This document shows positions 1-7,329 of a stretch of 12,009 nucleotides of DNA, one piece after another (position 1 is the stretch's first letter; each line of letters starts with the position of its first letter). This DNA is from CAJXZP01 sp964195485 (GTDB lineage Bacteria; Bacteroidota; Bacteroidia; Flavobacteriales_G; Salibacteraceae). Location: positions 1 to 12,009 of the forward strand of contig CAXMPG010000030.1 in assembly GCA_964195485.1 (NCBI GenBank), written 5' to 3'. Made by a program: the position numbers and the translations under genes. A model generated the notes under the pieces. That model was not told the DNA's origin, did not search any database, and saw only the letters and a list, made by a program, of their open reading frames with translations.

Positions 1-1102
1 GAATATAGATTCCATTTTCTTTTCTATACAAAGTGGCACCCACCAAAGGCTGTCTGTATCTAATTCTTACTGAAAACCGTTTTTCTTCCCCAATTGCCAT
101 TTCTAAATCTTCTTGAATCCAGTGAATTTCACTGTTGTCAATAAATAAGCCTGGACGCAATAAGCCCGGGTGGTGATCGCCTTGACCTGTATAAATATGG
201 TTGGTTTTAGTATCAGTAGCAATAACGTATAAAGCTTCTTTTGTTCCACCCACAGCCAAACCTTTACGTTGGCCAATAGTGAAGTAATGGGCTCCGTTGT
301 GCTGCGCAATAACCTTTCCGTTTTCGGGGGCATAGGTGATTGGAGTAGTGAGTGCTGAAAGTTTTTCTTCTAAATTTGAAAAACCATCACGTTTAGATTC
401 GTATCCTACAAAATCATTAGAAACCTCAATAATATCACCTTCTTTGGGTTTAAGTTGTTGTTTTAAGAAGTCGGGTAATTTAACCTTACCAATAAAACAT
501 AAACCTTGAGAATCTTTTTTATCTGCCGTAATTAGTCCTTGTTCAGCGGCAATTTTCCGGACTTCACTTTTTTGTAAATGGCCAATAGGAAAAAGAGACA
601 TCGCTAATTGCTCTTGACTTAACTGACACAGAAAATAACTCTGGTCTTTATTATTATCCGCTCCAGCTAATAGTTGGTAAGTGGGGTTTCCGTTAACTTC
701 TAATTCTCCTTTTTGACAATAATGTCCCGTAGCCACAAAATCGGCTCCTAGTTTTTTGGCTGCTTTTAAAAAGACATCAAACTTAATTTCTCTATTACAG
801 AGCACATCTGGATTAGGTGTTCTTCCTTGCTTGTATTCTTTAAACATATAATCTACAATACGGTCTTTGTATTGTTCGCTTAAATCAATAGTTTGGTAAG
901 GAATCCCTAGCTTTTCAGCCACCAATAACGCATCATTACTATCATCAATCCACGGACAATCATCACTTATCGTCACAGAGATATCATGCCAGTTTTTCAT
1001 GAACATGCCAATAACCTCATAGCCTTGCTCTATAAGTAAATGAGCAGCAACACTAGAATCTACTCCTCCAGAAAGACCGACAACTACGCGTTTTTTCTTC
1101 AT
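1..1102 (-). CDS. mnmA: tRNA-specific 2-thiouridylase MnmA (3' end outside window)
   Basis: MnmA activates U34 of tRNA-Lys, -Glu and -Gln with ATP and installs the 2-thio group using relayed sulfur in the cytoplasm. The protein opens with the PP-loop ATP pyrophosphatase motif SGGVDSS (residues 11-17), followed by GMFMKNW. The catalytic cysteines are both present: Cys102 in NPDVLCNREIKF and Cys202 in SQGLCFIGK. Further family landmarks are VATGHY and FTIGQRKGL. About 367 codons are open from the ATG at 1100-1102 to the window edge with no stop. Bacteroidota MnmA proteins are usually somewhat under 400 residues, so only a short C-terminal piece is missing. A -7 box lies 25 bases upstream of the ATG, supporting this start. 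Identity is very secure; the exact end cannot be seen. Confidence 0.96.
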   Translation of the reverse strand, partial: MKKKRVVVGLSGGVDSSVAAHLLIEQGYEVIGMFMKNWHDISVTISDDCPWIDDSNDALLVAEKLGIPYQTIDLSEQYKDRIVDYMFKEYKQGRTPNPDVLCNREIKFDVFLKAAKKLGADFVATGHYCQKGELEVNGNPTYQLLAGADNNKDQSYFLCQLSQEQLAMSLFPIGHLQKSEVRKIAAEQGLITADKKDSQGLCFIGKVKLPDFLKQQLKPKEGDIIEVSNDFVGYESKRDGFSNLEEKLSALTTPITYAPENGKVIAQHNGAHYFTIGQRKGLAVGGTKEALYVIATDTKTNHIYTGQGDHHPGLLRPGLFIDNSEIHWIQEDLEMAIGEEKRFSVRIRYRQPLVGATLYRKENGIYI

Positions 1103-1126
1103 GACTTCTCTTCAATAAATAAGTTG

Positions 1127-1134
1127 CAAAATTA
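1127..1134 (-). promoter_or_regulatory. Putative Bacteroidota -7 box for mnmA
   Basis: Read on the minus strand this is TAATTTTG, an exact match to the TAnnTTTG -7 consensus of Bacteroidota. Its 3' end lies 25 bases from the mnmA ATG, implying a leader of roughly 20 bases. No clear TTG -33 element is seen at the expected distance, so the call rests on the -7 box and its position. Confidence 0.4.
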
Positions 1135-1360
1135 GGGAATAAATCTGATTTTCATTCCTCTTTAATTAATGCGATTATTATAAAAACCTATCCAGTACAG
1201 GTGTGAGATATCAATAAATGATAGGTGCTTAATCATGTAGAATAGTGAACTATACTACCGTTATTATTGTACATAATACTTTCGTTTTATAGGTGGAAAC
1301 ACAATTAGCACCTCTTCTCTACATCTATTCAAAAGTCTACGGAGCACTTCAGTTTTGAGC
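1135..1360. other. Intergenic stretch with imperfect inverted repeats
   Basis: No gene is supported between mnmA and the terminator of the YceI-like gene. The stretch holds two overlapping inverted repeats. ACCTATC (1186-1192) pairs with GATAGGT (1220-1226). AGGTGCTTAAT (1223-1233) pairs with ATTAGCACCT (1304-1313) with one bulged base. The two share bases 1223-1226, so the folds would exclude each other. Nothing here matches a riboswitch or small RNA that I recognise, and in AT-rich DNA such repeats can arise by chance. Confidence 0.3.
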
Positions 1361-1395
1361 AAAAAAAAACCGAGTGTAAACACTCGGTTTTTTTT
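1361..1395 (-). terminator. Intrinsic terminator, probably bidirectional
   Basis: The stem CCGAGTG (1370-1376) pairs with CACTCGG (1381-1387) around a four-base loop. It is flanked by a run of nine A on the left and eight T on the right, so it has a U-tract when read on either strand. It sits about 25 bases past the stop of the YceI-like gene (minus strand), its most obvious client. No plus-strand gene precedes it. Confidence 0.85.
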
Positions 1396-1412
1396 AATTC
1401 AATTAATAGGTT

Positions 1413-2090
1413 TTACTCGCAAGACTTAGCTAAAGTAGTGGTGATTTCAATATCTACTTCTTCCCAAAGTTTGCTAATGCCATCTGCTCCAGTATGCAAA
1501 ACTTTACACTCGGTATTTAATGCAGTAATAGCATCACTTCCTTCCCAAGTAGCCATGTTTATGGTAGCCGATAATTTAAGAACAGTAGCTTCTAAAGTAT
1601 ACATAGCGTTTACTTCATGGGTTTGACCATTCATAGTGATGTGAATAACAGCAGCTCCTTTACCATCTACTGCTTCGCTAATTTTATCTACTCCACCAGT
1701 GATTGTTTCCGTATTTAACATGGAGTTAAAAATGAAAGAAACAATTTTTGGATCTCTCTCTATATTTCCAGAATTAATAGTAGAAGAATTAATACTAAAA
1801 GTAGCATTTTCAAATACTGCTGATTCGCTATTTGAAGACATTGTACTGTCCACAGAATACTCATCAAATGTTCCACCAACAGCTACCTTAGCAGTTGTTT
1901 TAAAAGAGGTCCATGTAATTTTTGTAGAGGCAGGGTCATAGGTGAACGTACATGTTTCTTCGGTTGATTTCTCTACTGGAACTGCTTCTTTAGCTGTTTT
2001 ATCGGTTGATTCTTCTGTATTGGTTTCTGTTCCACAAGAAACCATGAATAAGGTAGCGATTGCTACAAGTGAGATGTTTATTTTTTTCAT
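1413..2090 (-). CDS. YceI-like domain lipoprotein
   Basis: A predicted 225-residue exported lipoprotein. The signal is Lys-Lys then a hydrophobic stretch ending in the lipobox MVSC, with Cys19 as the likely acylated residue. An acidic, Thr/Glu-rich linker follows to about residue 45. The rest resembles the YceI lipocalin-like beta-barrel family, which in known members binds isoprenoid-type lipids: it opens with YDPASTKITWTSFKT, then VGGTFDEY, paired beta strands and an RDPKIVSFIF segment equivalent to the family's rD..l.s..F. The ligand cannot be read from the sequence. I chose the ATG at 2088-2090 over an in-frame ATG at 2111. The longer start would put seven residues before a normal lipoprotein signal and overlap a -7 promoter box at 2109-2116. 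It appears monocistronic, with its own terminator. Confidence 0.72.
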   Translation of the reverse strand: MKKINISLVAIATLFMVSCGTETNTEESTDKTAKEAVPVEKSTEETCTFTYDPASTKITWTSFKTTAKVAVGGTFDEYSVDSTMSSNSESAVFENATFSINSSTINSGNIERDPKIVSFIFNSMLNTETITGGVDKISEAVDGKGAAVIHITMNGQTHEVNAMYTLEATVLKLSATINMATWEGSDAITALNTECKVLHTGADGISKLWEEVDIEITTTLAKSCE

Positions 2091-2108
2091 GATTGATTTG
2101 TTATTTTC

Positions 2109-2116
2109 CAAAAGTA
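2109..2116 (-). promoter_or_regulatory. Putative -7 box for the YceI-like gene
   Basis: Reads TACTTTTG on the minus strand, an exact TAnnTTTG match ending 19 bases from the chosen ATG at 2090. It overlaps the alternative upstream ATG at 2111, so transcripts from here would begin after that codon; this decides the start. No clear -33 TTG is visible. Confidence 0.42.
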
Positions 2117-2206
2117 ATTAAAATCTGTGTGCCTATATGATATTGGTTTTGCCTTTGTTTTTATTGGGACATAACTTTTTTTAACTAGCATATGTCACAC
2201 AGAGCA

Positions 2207-3160
2207 TTACATTAAGCCAATTTCTCGTAGCCTTTCCGTTAAGTAATCACCGGCCGTAATGTCTTCATACATTTTTGGGTGAGACTCATCAATGGTTTGC
2301 GGTAAACAATTCAAAGGCATTTCTGATACTGGATGTAAAAAGAAAGGAACAGAATACCTGCTAACTCCCATTTTAGCTTGAGCTGGGTTAATTACCCTGT
2401 GCGTGGTAGAACGTAATTTATTATTGGTTAAACGCTGTAACATATCGCCTACATTAACCACAATATGTCCGTCAATGGCAGTTACGCTATTCCATTCGCC
2501 TTGTTTATTCATAACTTGAAGTCCATCTGCCGATGCACCAACTAACAAGGTAATTAAATTAATATCTTCATGTGCACCTGCTCTAACCGCATCGGTTTCT
2601 AACGTTTTTACTGGCGGATAGTGGATAGGTCGTAAAATACTGTTTCCGTTATGGGCAAAGTGGTCAAAATAGTTTTCATCGATACCTAAATAAAGTGCAA
2701 TGGCTCGCAACATTTCAATACCCGTATTTTCAAGCGATTGATACGTTTGTTTACCGGCTTCTAAATAACCCTCCACTTCTGTAACAGCAATGTTTTCAGG
2801 GTATGAGGCTTTTCTAATTTCATCATCATCCACAAACTGTCCAAAATGCCAGAATTCTTTTAAATCGCCTTCACTCATTCCTTTGGCATGTTCTTTACCA
2901 AAAGAAGTATATCCACGTTGACCCGAAAGGTCTTGGATTTCATACTTCTTTTTAACCTCTACTGGAAGATTGAAAAATGAAGCGTTTTTAGCATAAATGC
3001 TATCAATTAGTTCCTCAGAAACACCGTGGTTTCTTAAAGCTACAAAGCCAATTTCTTCATATGCTTTACCTAAATCAGCAACAAACTGTGCTTTTCTGTC
3101 TTTGTTTCCCGATAAAAAATCGGATAAATCAACAGATGGAATTCCTTGTGGTGTGCTCAT
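2207..3160 (-). CDS. 2-oxoglutarate/Fe(II)-dependent dioxygenase, isopenicillin N synthase-like
   Basis: A 317-residue cytoplasmic oxygenase with the N-terminal DIOX_N-type region (IPSVDLSDF, then GFVALRNHGV at about 38-47) and a C-terminal 2OG-Fe(II) jelly roll. The Fe(II) ligands are visible as His197 and Asp199 in GAHEDINLITLL and His254 in STTHRVINP. The co-substrate-binding Arg268-x-Ser270 pair is in VSRYSVPFF. These residues argue for an active enzyme. The family includes plant ethylene- and gibberellin-pathway oxidases and bacterial isopenicillin N synthase, but Bacteroidota members have no assigned substrate that I know of, and no biosynthetic cluster surrounds this gene. A near-match to a -7 box with an extra base (3180-3188) lies 20 bases upstream. 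The M48 gene is 56 bases upstream; co-transcription with it is possible but not shown. Confidence 0.88.
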   Translation of the reverse strand: MSTPQGIPSVDLSDFLSGNKDRKAQFVADLGKAYEEIGFVALRNHGVSEELIDSIYAKNASFFNLPVEVKKKYEIQDLSGQRGYTSFGKEHAKGMSEGDLKEFWHFGQFVDDDEIRKASYPENIAVTEVEGYLEAGKQTYQSLENTGIEMLRAIALYLGIDENYFDHFAHNGNSILRPIHYPPVKTLETDAVRAGAHEDINLITLLVGASADGLQVMNKQGEWNSVTAIDGHIVVNVGDMLQRLTNNKLRSTTHRVINPAQAKMGVSRYSVPFFLHPVSEMPLNCLPQTIDESHPKMYEDITAGDYLTERLREIGLM

Positions 3161-3216
3161 AATGTGTTATTAATTAAATCAAAAAATATTCAAGTTATCG
3201 ATAAGAAAACAGCTAA

Positions 3217-4029
3217 TTACTTGGCTTTTGACAAACTATTTTGCAAAAGAATAAAATCAGGATGTTCTTCGTATTTAGTTCGATACTTATACTTTTTAGC
3301 CCATTTCCTGATTCTGTAAATTCTGTTTTCTGTATCTGGGTGTGTACTCAATATAGGAGGAATGCGTACATCTTTCCCACTAGAGGCTAGTACTTCAAAG
3401 AAATCAGCTAATGCTACACTGGAGTATTTGTTGCCAGACCCGAGGTAAATAACAGAGTACTTATCGGCCATATTCTCCGCGTTTCTTCCCATTCCTAATC
3501 CCAGAATTTTATTAGCCACTTCAACCGCTATAAAAACCCCAAAAGATGCTCCAGCTGCAGCAGCACCAGCAATAATAATGGCTTGTCGGCCAACTCCTCG
3601 GGTAAGTTTCTTTACCGAATGACGTAATTCTGCATGCGCAATTTCATGTCCAATAACCGCAGCTAATTGATCTTCGTTTTTGGCCATTTTAATCAATCCA
3701 GTATACACAAAAATGTAACCACCTGGCGTACAGAATGCGTTCACTACTTTATCATCGTTTATAATGGTAATGGAATCGTAAGCAAAAACAGACTCTTCTT
3801 TTATCTTACTAGAAGATAAAATATTGTCAACTACTCGGTTGATATGTTTATATGTTTCCGGATATTTTTTCTTACTTAATAAAGGATAACCTTTTGGGTC
3901 TGAATGTATCTTATGGGATGTCAACATTCCTAATTCTACATCTTTACTTTTCGGAATGGCTTTATAGCAAGAGCTAAGTCCTAAAGAAATAAGAATAGAA
4001 ATTAATGGTATTATGTGTTTAAACTTCAT
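3217..4029 (-). CDS. M48 family zinc metalloprotease lipoprotein
   Basis: A 270-residue predicted lipoprotein: a hydrophobic signal ends in LSSC with Cys21 as the lipidation site, so the protease should sit on the periplasmic face of the envelope. The zinc motif HEIAH gives His128, Glu129 (catalytic) and His132. The third ligand is probably Glu185 in NAENMADKYS, the usual M48 ENxAD motif. A Gly/Ala-rich hydrophobic segment (about 149-175) lies between the two, as in related envelope M48 proteases such as LoiP/YcaL and BepA. Unlike BepA, no TPR domain follows; the protein ends shortly after a STHPDTENRI motif characteristic of the family. A likely role is envelope protein quality control, which is inference from the family. 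A one-mismatch -7 box (TTACTTTG, 4062-4055 on the minus strand) lies 26 bases before the ATG. Confidence 0.9.
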   Translation of the reverse strand: MKFKHIIPLISILISLGLSSCYKAIPKSKDVELGMLTSHKIHSDPKGYPLLSKKKYPETYKHINRVVDNILSSSKIKEESVFAYDSITIINDDKVVNAFCTPGGYIFVYTGLIKMAKNEDQLAAVIGHEIAHAELRHSVKKLTRGVGRQAIIIAGAAAAGASFGVFIAVEVANKILGLGMGRNAENMADKYSVIYLGSGNKYSSVALADFFEVLASSGKDVRIPPILSTHPDTENRIYRIRKWAKKYKYRTKYEEHPDFILLQNSLSKAK

Positions 4030-4120
4030 AAAAAATGGTGAAAATTATACCGTGCAAAGTAAAGTAAAAGAATGTAACAGAGCGTATTGGTTTTATTGGT
4101 TGATGTCGAAAATTAAGACA

Positions 4121-4150
4121 AAAAAAAAGTGACTAACTAGCCACTTTTCT
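4121..4150 (-). terminator. Intrinsic terminator of ilvE
   Basis: On the minus strand the RNA would read AAAAGTGG, then CTAGTTAG, then TCACTTTT followed by more U. The stem AAAAGTG/CACTTTT may be extended by CTA/TAG after one mismatch, and the U-tract is long. It starts within 20 bases of the ilvE stop codon, which fits a Rho-independent terminator separating ilvE from the M48 gene. Confidence 0.75.
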
Positions 4151-4166
4151 TTGGATATTATAATGC

Positions 4167-5228
4167 TTACTTGATTTCAACTCTCCAACCCAATTTATCA
4201 TCTACATTTCCTTTACGGAAATCTTCTAAATAGGTATTTATTTTTACTTGGAACATATCTTCTGTAATAGCAGGTAAATCATAATCTACACCCTCTAGCG
4301 CAATAGTTCTAATTTGTGCTATTGTAGCAGCTGTACCAACGCCAAAAGCTTCAGATACATCTCCATTTTTAATGCCTTGAGTTAACTCATTTACATCTAC
4401 TTGACGTTCGTCAACTTCAATTCCCCAATCTTTAGCAATTGCTAAAACAGATTTACGTGTAATCCCGTTTAAGATAGTATCTGATACAGGAGAGGTAGTT
4501 AACTTGCCTTTATACATGAATATTAAGTTCATGGTACCCGCTTCTTCTATGTACTTATGTTCTTTTGAATCAGTCCAAATAATTTGTTGGTAACCCGCTT
4601 CCATAGCTAATTTAGTTGGGTACATAGCACCGGCATAATTACCTGCAGCTTTCGCGTGACCTGTTCCACCTGGAGCCGCTCTAGAAAATTCTGTTTCAAT
4701 TTTTACTCTCACTGGTTCCGCATAATACTTTCCTGCTGGAGAACATAAAATCATAAAACGGTAAGTGGTAGATGGACGTACCCCTAAAAAGGTATCCCAA
4801 GCCATCATAAACGGACGAATGTATAAAGAAGAACCCGGTCTGTTTGGAATCCACTCTTTATCTAAAGACATTAACGTTTCTAGACCATCCATAAATACTT
4901 CATTAGGTATTTCTGGCATACACATTCTAACAGCAGAATGGTTTAAACGATTTGCGTTTTCTAATGGACGAAACAAGAAAGCATTTCCGTTATCGTTTTT
5001 GTAGGCTTTCATTCCTTCAAAAATTGATTGTCCGTAATGCCACATTGAGTTAGCCGGATGAACGCTTAATTCTCCCGTAGGAACAATTCTAAAATCGCCC
5101 CATTTTTCACCGTCAAAATCAGCAATAAACATGTGGTCCGTAAAGTTCTTTCCAAAAACAATTTTGTCTTGGTCGTAGGTGGAAAGATTTGAATTTTCGT
5201 TACGCGAAATTGAAATATCTATACTCAT
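4167..5228 (-). CDS. ilvE: Branched-chain amino acid aminotransferase (PLP fold type IV)
   Basis: Catalyses reversible transamination of the 2-oxo acids of valine, leucine and isoleucine with glutamate, the last step in their synthesis. At 353 residues it has the length of the longer, BCAT/eukaryote-like branch of the family, not the roughly 310-residue E. coli IlvE. The PLP Schiff-base lysine is Lys193 within GGTGHAKAAGNYAG. Other family features are HYGQSIFEGMKAY (about 64-76), the EEAGTMN segment with Glu229, NGITRKS (254-260) and the FGVGTAA phosphate-binding loop. No other ilv or leu genes are nearby, so it is a stand-alone unit with its own terminator. The start codon fits the family's typical N-terminus. 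No attenuator or leader peptide is apparent in the 136 bases upstream. Confidence 0.96.
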   Translation of the reverse strand: MSIDISISRNENSNLSTYDQDKIVFGKNFTDHMFIADFDGEKWGDFRIVPTGELSVHPANSMWHYGQSIFEGMKAYKNDNGNAFLFRPLENANRLNHSAVRMCMPEIPNEVFMDGLETLMSLDKEWIPNRPGSSLYIRPFMMAWDTFLGVRPSTTYRFMILCSPAGKYYAEPVRVKIETEFSRAAPGGTGHAKAAGNYAGAMYPTKLAMEAGYQQIIWTDSKEHKYIEEAGTMNLIFMYKGKLTTSPVSDTILNGITRKSVLAIAKDWGIEVDERQVDVNELTQGIKNGDVSEAFGVGTAATIAQIRTIALEGVDYDLPAITEDMFQVKINTYLEDFRKGNVDDKLGWRVEIK

Positions 5229-5364
5229 ATGCTTAATGTTGATTTTTGGATTTCACGAATGTACAAAATATTAGGCGTATAATAAAGGAATGGGCTTTCT
5301 TGTTATTTTGTAATTATAGGTATTTACGAAATAAAATAAAAGCAATATGGATAAAAAATCTCTT

Positions 5365-6471
5365 TTATTCTGTAAAGCGAAACCAACTCATGAGTGGCCT
5401 ATGATCTGAAAGGTTCGCAGGACCCGAAATAAACCCTGTAGCAATTAGTTTCTGGTCATGTAAAATGTAGTCAAGCCGTAAACCCGGAATGGTTGATATT
5501 CCATCATAAGTTGTACCTAATCCGAAACCATATTTTAAAAAGGGATCTTTTAATTTTTTAATAAACTGAGGATAAGAATGCGAGTATGGAGGTTCATTAA
5601 AATCACCTAAAACAATTACGGGATAGGTTGAATTTTCTACGTTGGTTAGAATGGCTTTGACTTCATTTTCTCTTTTTCGAGCAGAAATCATCACTTTGCT
5701 AAAAATACTTTTAGACTTTTGAAGGACTTCTTTTTCGTTATTTTCAGCTATGTTTTCTACAAATTGATAATCTGTAGAACCAAATTGAAGTGAGTTTAAA
5801 TGGGTATTGTAAACACGAATGAGATTCCCTTTTACATCTATATCCGTGTACAAAGAAGTTGATTTTCCTTTTCCATTTTCATATTGGTAGGCCACACCTG
5901 AATCTTTTATTTTAAACTTAGAAAAAGTGACTAAACCAAATAACTCCCCATTGGCATTATTAGAATGTCTTGGTTCTATTATGAAGTATGGATAACCCAA
6001 AGCCTTCATTTTTTTGATGTAGGGATAATGGTCTTTCTTAGAATTTATGAACTCTTGAAAGGCAATAATATCGGGTGATTTTTCGGTGATATAATCAAGT
6101 ATTTGTTGATCAATGTTTTCGGTCTCAATCCAATTATAACGATTAAATAAACGGACGTTAAAACTCATTATTGAAAACTCTGGGACTTCTTTGCTTTCTG
6201 AAGAAAAATTGAAAGCTAGAAGGTGTGAAATGTTTGAAGAACCATAAAATATGACCATTATGGATAGGAGTAAGTACACTTTTTTCATGTACATCCAGTA
6301 CAACACAAAAAGTATATTTAGGAGTAAAAACAAGGGGTATGCTAAACTAAGAATGTAAATATAATTACTGCTTTGTGGCTCTACAATAGGAGAAAGGGAA
6401 GCCAAAAACAATACCACGGCAATAGCTATATTTACCATTAACATCAGTTTATTTATCCAGTTTAATTTCAT
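5365..6471 (-). CDS. Membrane-anchored endonuclease/exonuclease/phosphatase family protein
   Basis: A 368-residue protein with about three N-terminal transmembrane segments (roughly 11-30, 36-62 and 65-84), then an EEP-fold catalytic domain from about residue 97. The metal and catalytic residues of the fold are all visible: Asn105 in MSFNVR, Glu140 in IAFQEF, His224 in YNTHLNS, Asp290 and Asn292 in LGDFNEPP, Asp334 in LRLDYIL and Asp356-His357 in LSDHRPL. It should therefore hydrolyse phosphodiester or phosphomonoester bonds. The fold covers AP endonucleases, DNases, inositol phosphatases and sphingomyelinases, and the substrate cannot be chosen from sequence. Topology suggests the catalytic domain lies on one face of the inner membrane. 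It is the last gene of the mutL operon, starting 4 bases after the second rhomboid; I saw no clear terminator behind it. Confidence 0.9.
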   Translation of the reverse strand: MKLNWINKLMLMVNIAIAVVLFLASLSPIVEPQSSNYIYILSLAYPLFLLLNILFVLYWMYMKKVYLLLSIMVIFYGSSNISHLLAFNFSSESKEVPEFSIMSFNVRLFNRYNWIETENIDQQILDYITEKSPDIIAFQEFINSKKDHYPYIKKMKALGYPYFIIEPRHSNNANGELFGLVTFSKFKIKDSGVAYQYENGKGKSTSLYTDIDVKGNLIRVYNTHLNSLQFGSTDYQFVENIAENNEKEVLQKSKSIFSKVMISARKRENEVKAILTNVENSTYPVIVLGDFNEPPYSHSYPQFIKKLKDPFLKYGFGLGTTYDGISTIPGLRLDYILHDQKLIATGFISGPANLSDHRPLMSWFRFTE

Positions 6472-6475
6472 TCTG

Positions 6476-7327
6476 CTACTTAAAATTAAAAAGGAATTCC
6501 TTTTCTGTTTTTGTTAAACTATCGTACCCCGATTTAGAAATTTTATCTAAAATTTTGTCTACTTCCGCTTGCGATGCTTTGGTCGTAGTTGACTTAGAAT
6601 GACTTTTATTTTTATGGACCACCTTTATTTTAGATTTCTGTCTAAAAACACGAGTGAAACTATGGAAGAATTTCTCGATAAATAAATTTATATCCAATCC
6701 TTTGGGTAGGTAATACGCAAAAAGAAAGCCATATAAAGCACCACCAAAATGCGCTACTTTTCCTCCCGTATTAGTATCTAAGTATAACACGCTAGAGATA
6801 ATGAAAGCCACTAAAACCACATACTTGAGTTGTAAGCGATACGTGAAAATTTGCATCATGTAATTGGGTTGTAAAAAGCCAATAGCAATGATAACCGCCA
6901 TAACACCAGCCGATGCACCAATGAGGTAACTATCTGGCGATACGTTTGGAATAATTACCGAAGAGACCATGTAAAGCACTCCTCCAAGTAACCCTCCAAA
7001 AATGTAGGTGAGTAATAATCTTTTTTGGCCGTATAAGTCAGCTAAAACCTTACCCAACATGTAAAGCAATAACATGTTAAAGAAAAGATGACGAAACCCA
7101 ATATGCGTGAACATATAGGTAATGAACGTCCAAACCCTCCAGTAATAGGTGCTAAAGTCAGCAGATAAACCAAAAAATTGAATGATAGAATTTGATGATT
7201 CAGGAGGGGTAATAGCCAAGGCAATGTTCAAAATAATGAACACTACGGCATTAGCAATAATTATTTGATAGAGATAATTATTACTTTTAAATACGTTCTT
7301 TAAATCGTCAAAAATGGAATTGTTCAT
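6476..7327 (-). CDS. Rhomboid family intramembrane serine protease (second of pair)
   Basis: A 283-residue polytopic membrane protein with about six transmembrane segments between residues 20 and 207. The catalytic serine is Ser139 in LIGASAGVMAV and the catalytic histidine is Ser's partner His193 in VAHFGGALYG. HIGFRHLFFNMLLLY (about 75-89) is the conserved L1/TM2 region. The residue after the serine is Ala-Gly in place of the more usual Gly, a variant within the family's tolerance. A cytoplasmic Lys/Ser-rich linker (about 225-253) leads to a short helical C-terminus, DKILDKISKSGYDSL followed by TKTEKEFLF, a tail often attached to rhomboids in Bacteroidota. Substrates are unknown. The gene starts 2 bases after the first rhomboid. 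Confidence 0.93.
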   Translation of the reverse strand: MNNSIFDDLKNVFKSNNYLYQIIIANAVVFIILNIALAITPPESSNSIIQFFGLSADFSTYYWRVWTFITYMFTHIGFRHLFFNMLLLYMLGKVLADLYGQKRLLLTYIFGGLLGGVLYMVSSVIIPNVSPDSYLIGASAGVMAVIIAIGFLQPNYMMQIFTYRLQLKYVVLVAFIISSVLYLDTNTGGKVAHFGGALYGFLFAYYLPKGLDINLFIEKFFHSFTRVFRQKSKIKVVHKNKSHSKSTTTKASQAEVDKILDKISKSGYDSLTKTEKEFLFNFK

Positions 7328-7329
7328 GT

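Noticed and set aside
103..333. A 76-codon minus-strand open frame
   Set aside because: It lies out of frame inside mnmA, whose frame carries clear family motifs across the same bases; the translation has no family character.
1438..1941. Two plus-strand open frames opposite the YceI-like gene
   Set aside because: They are antisense to a gene with a lipobox, YceI-like features and its own terminator; no promoter or start context supports them.
2160..2206. Possible terminator behind the oxygenase gene (GACATA and TATGTC arms near a T-run)
   Set aside because: The T-run lies inside the loop and not after the stem, so it does not fit an intrinsic terminator.
3195..3204. Perfect ten-base palindrome TTATCGATAA in the gap between the M48 and oxygenase genes
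   Set aside because: A palindrome with no loop makes a poor hairpin, and the T-run on the minus strand is several bases away. I could not support a terminator or an operator.
7042..7224. A 60-codon minus-strand frame inside the second rhomboid
   Set aside because: It is an alternate frame of the transmembrane-coding sequence, and its hydrophobic character follows from the rhomboid's T-rich codons.
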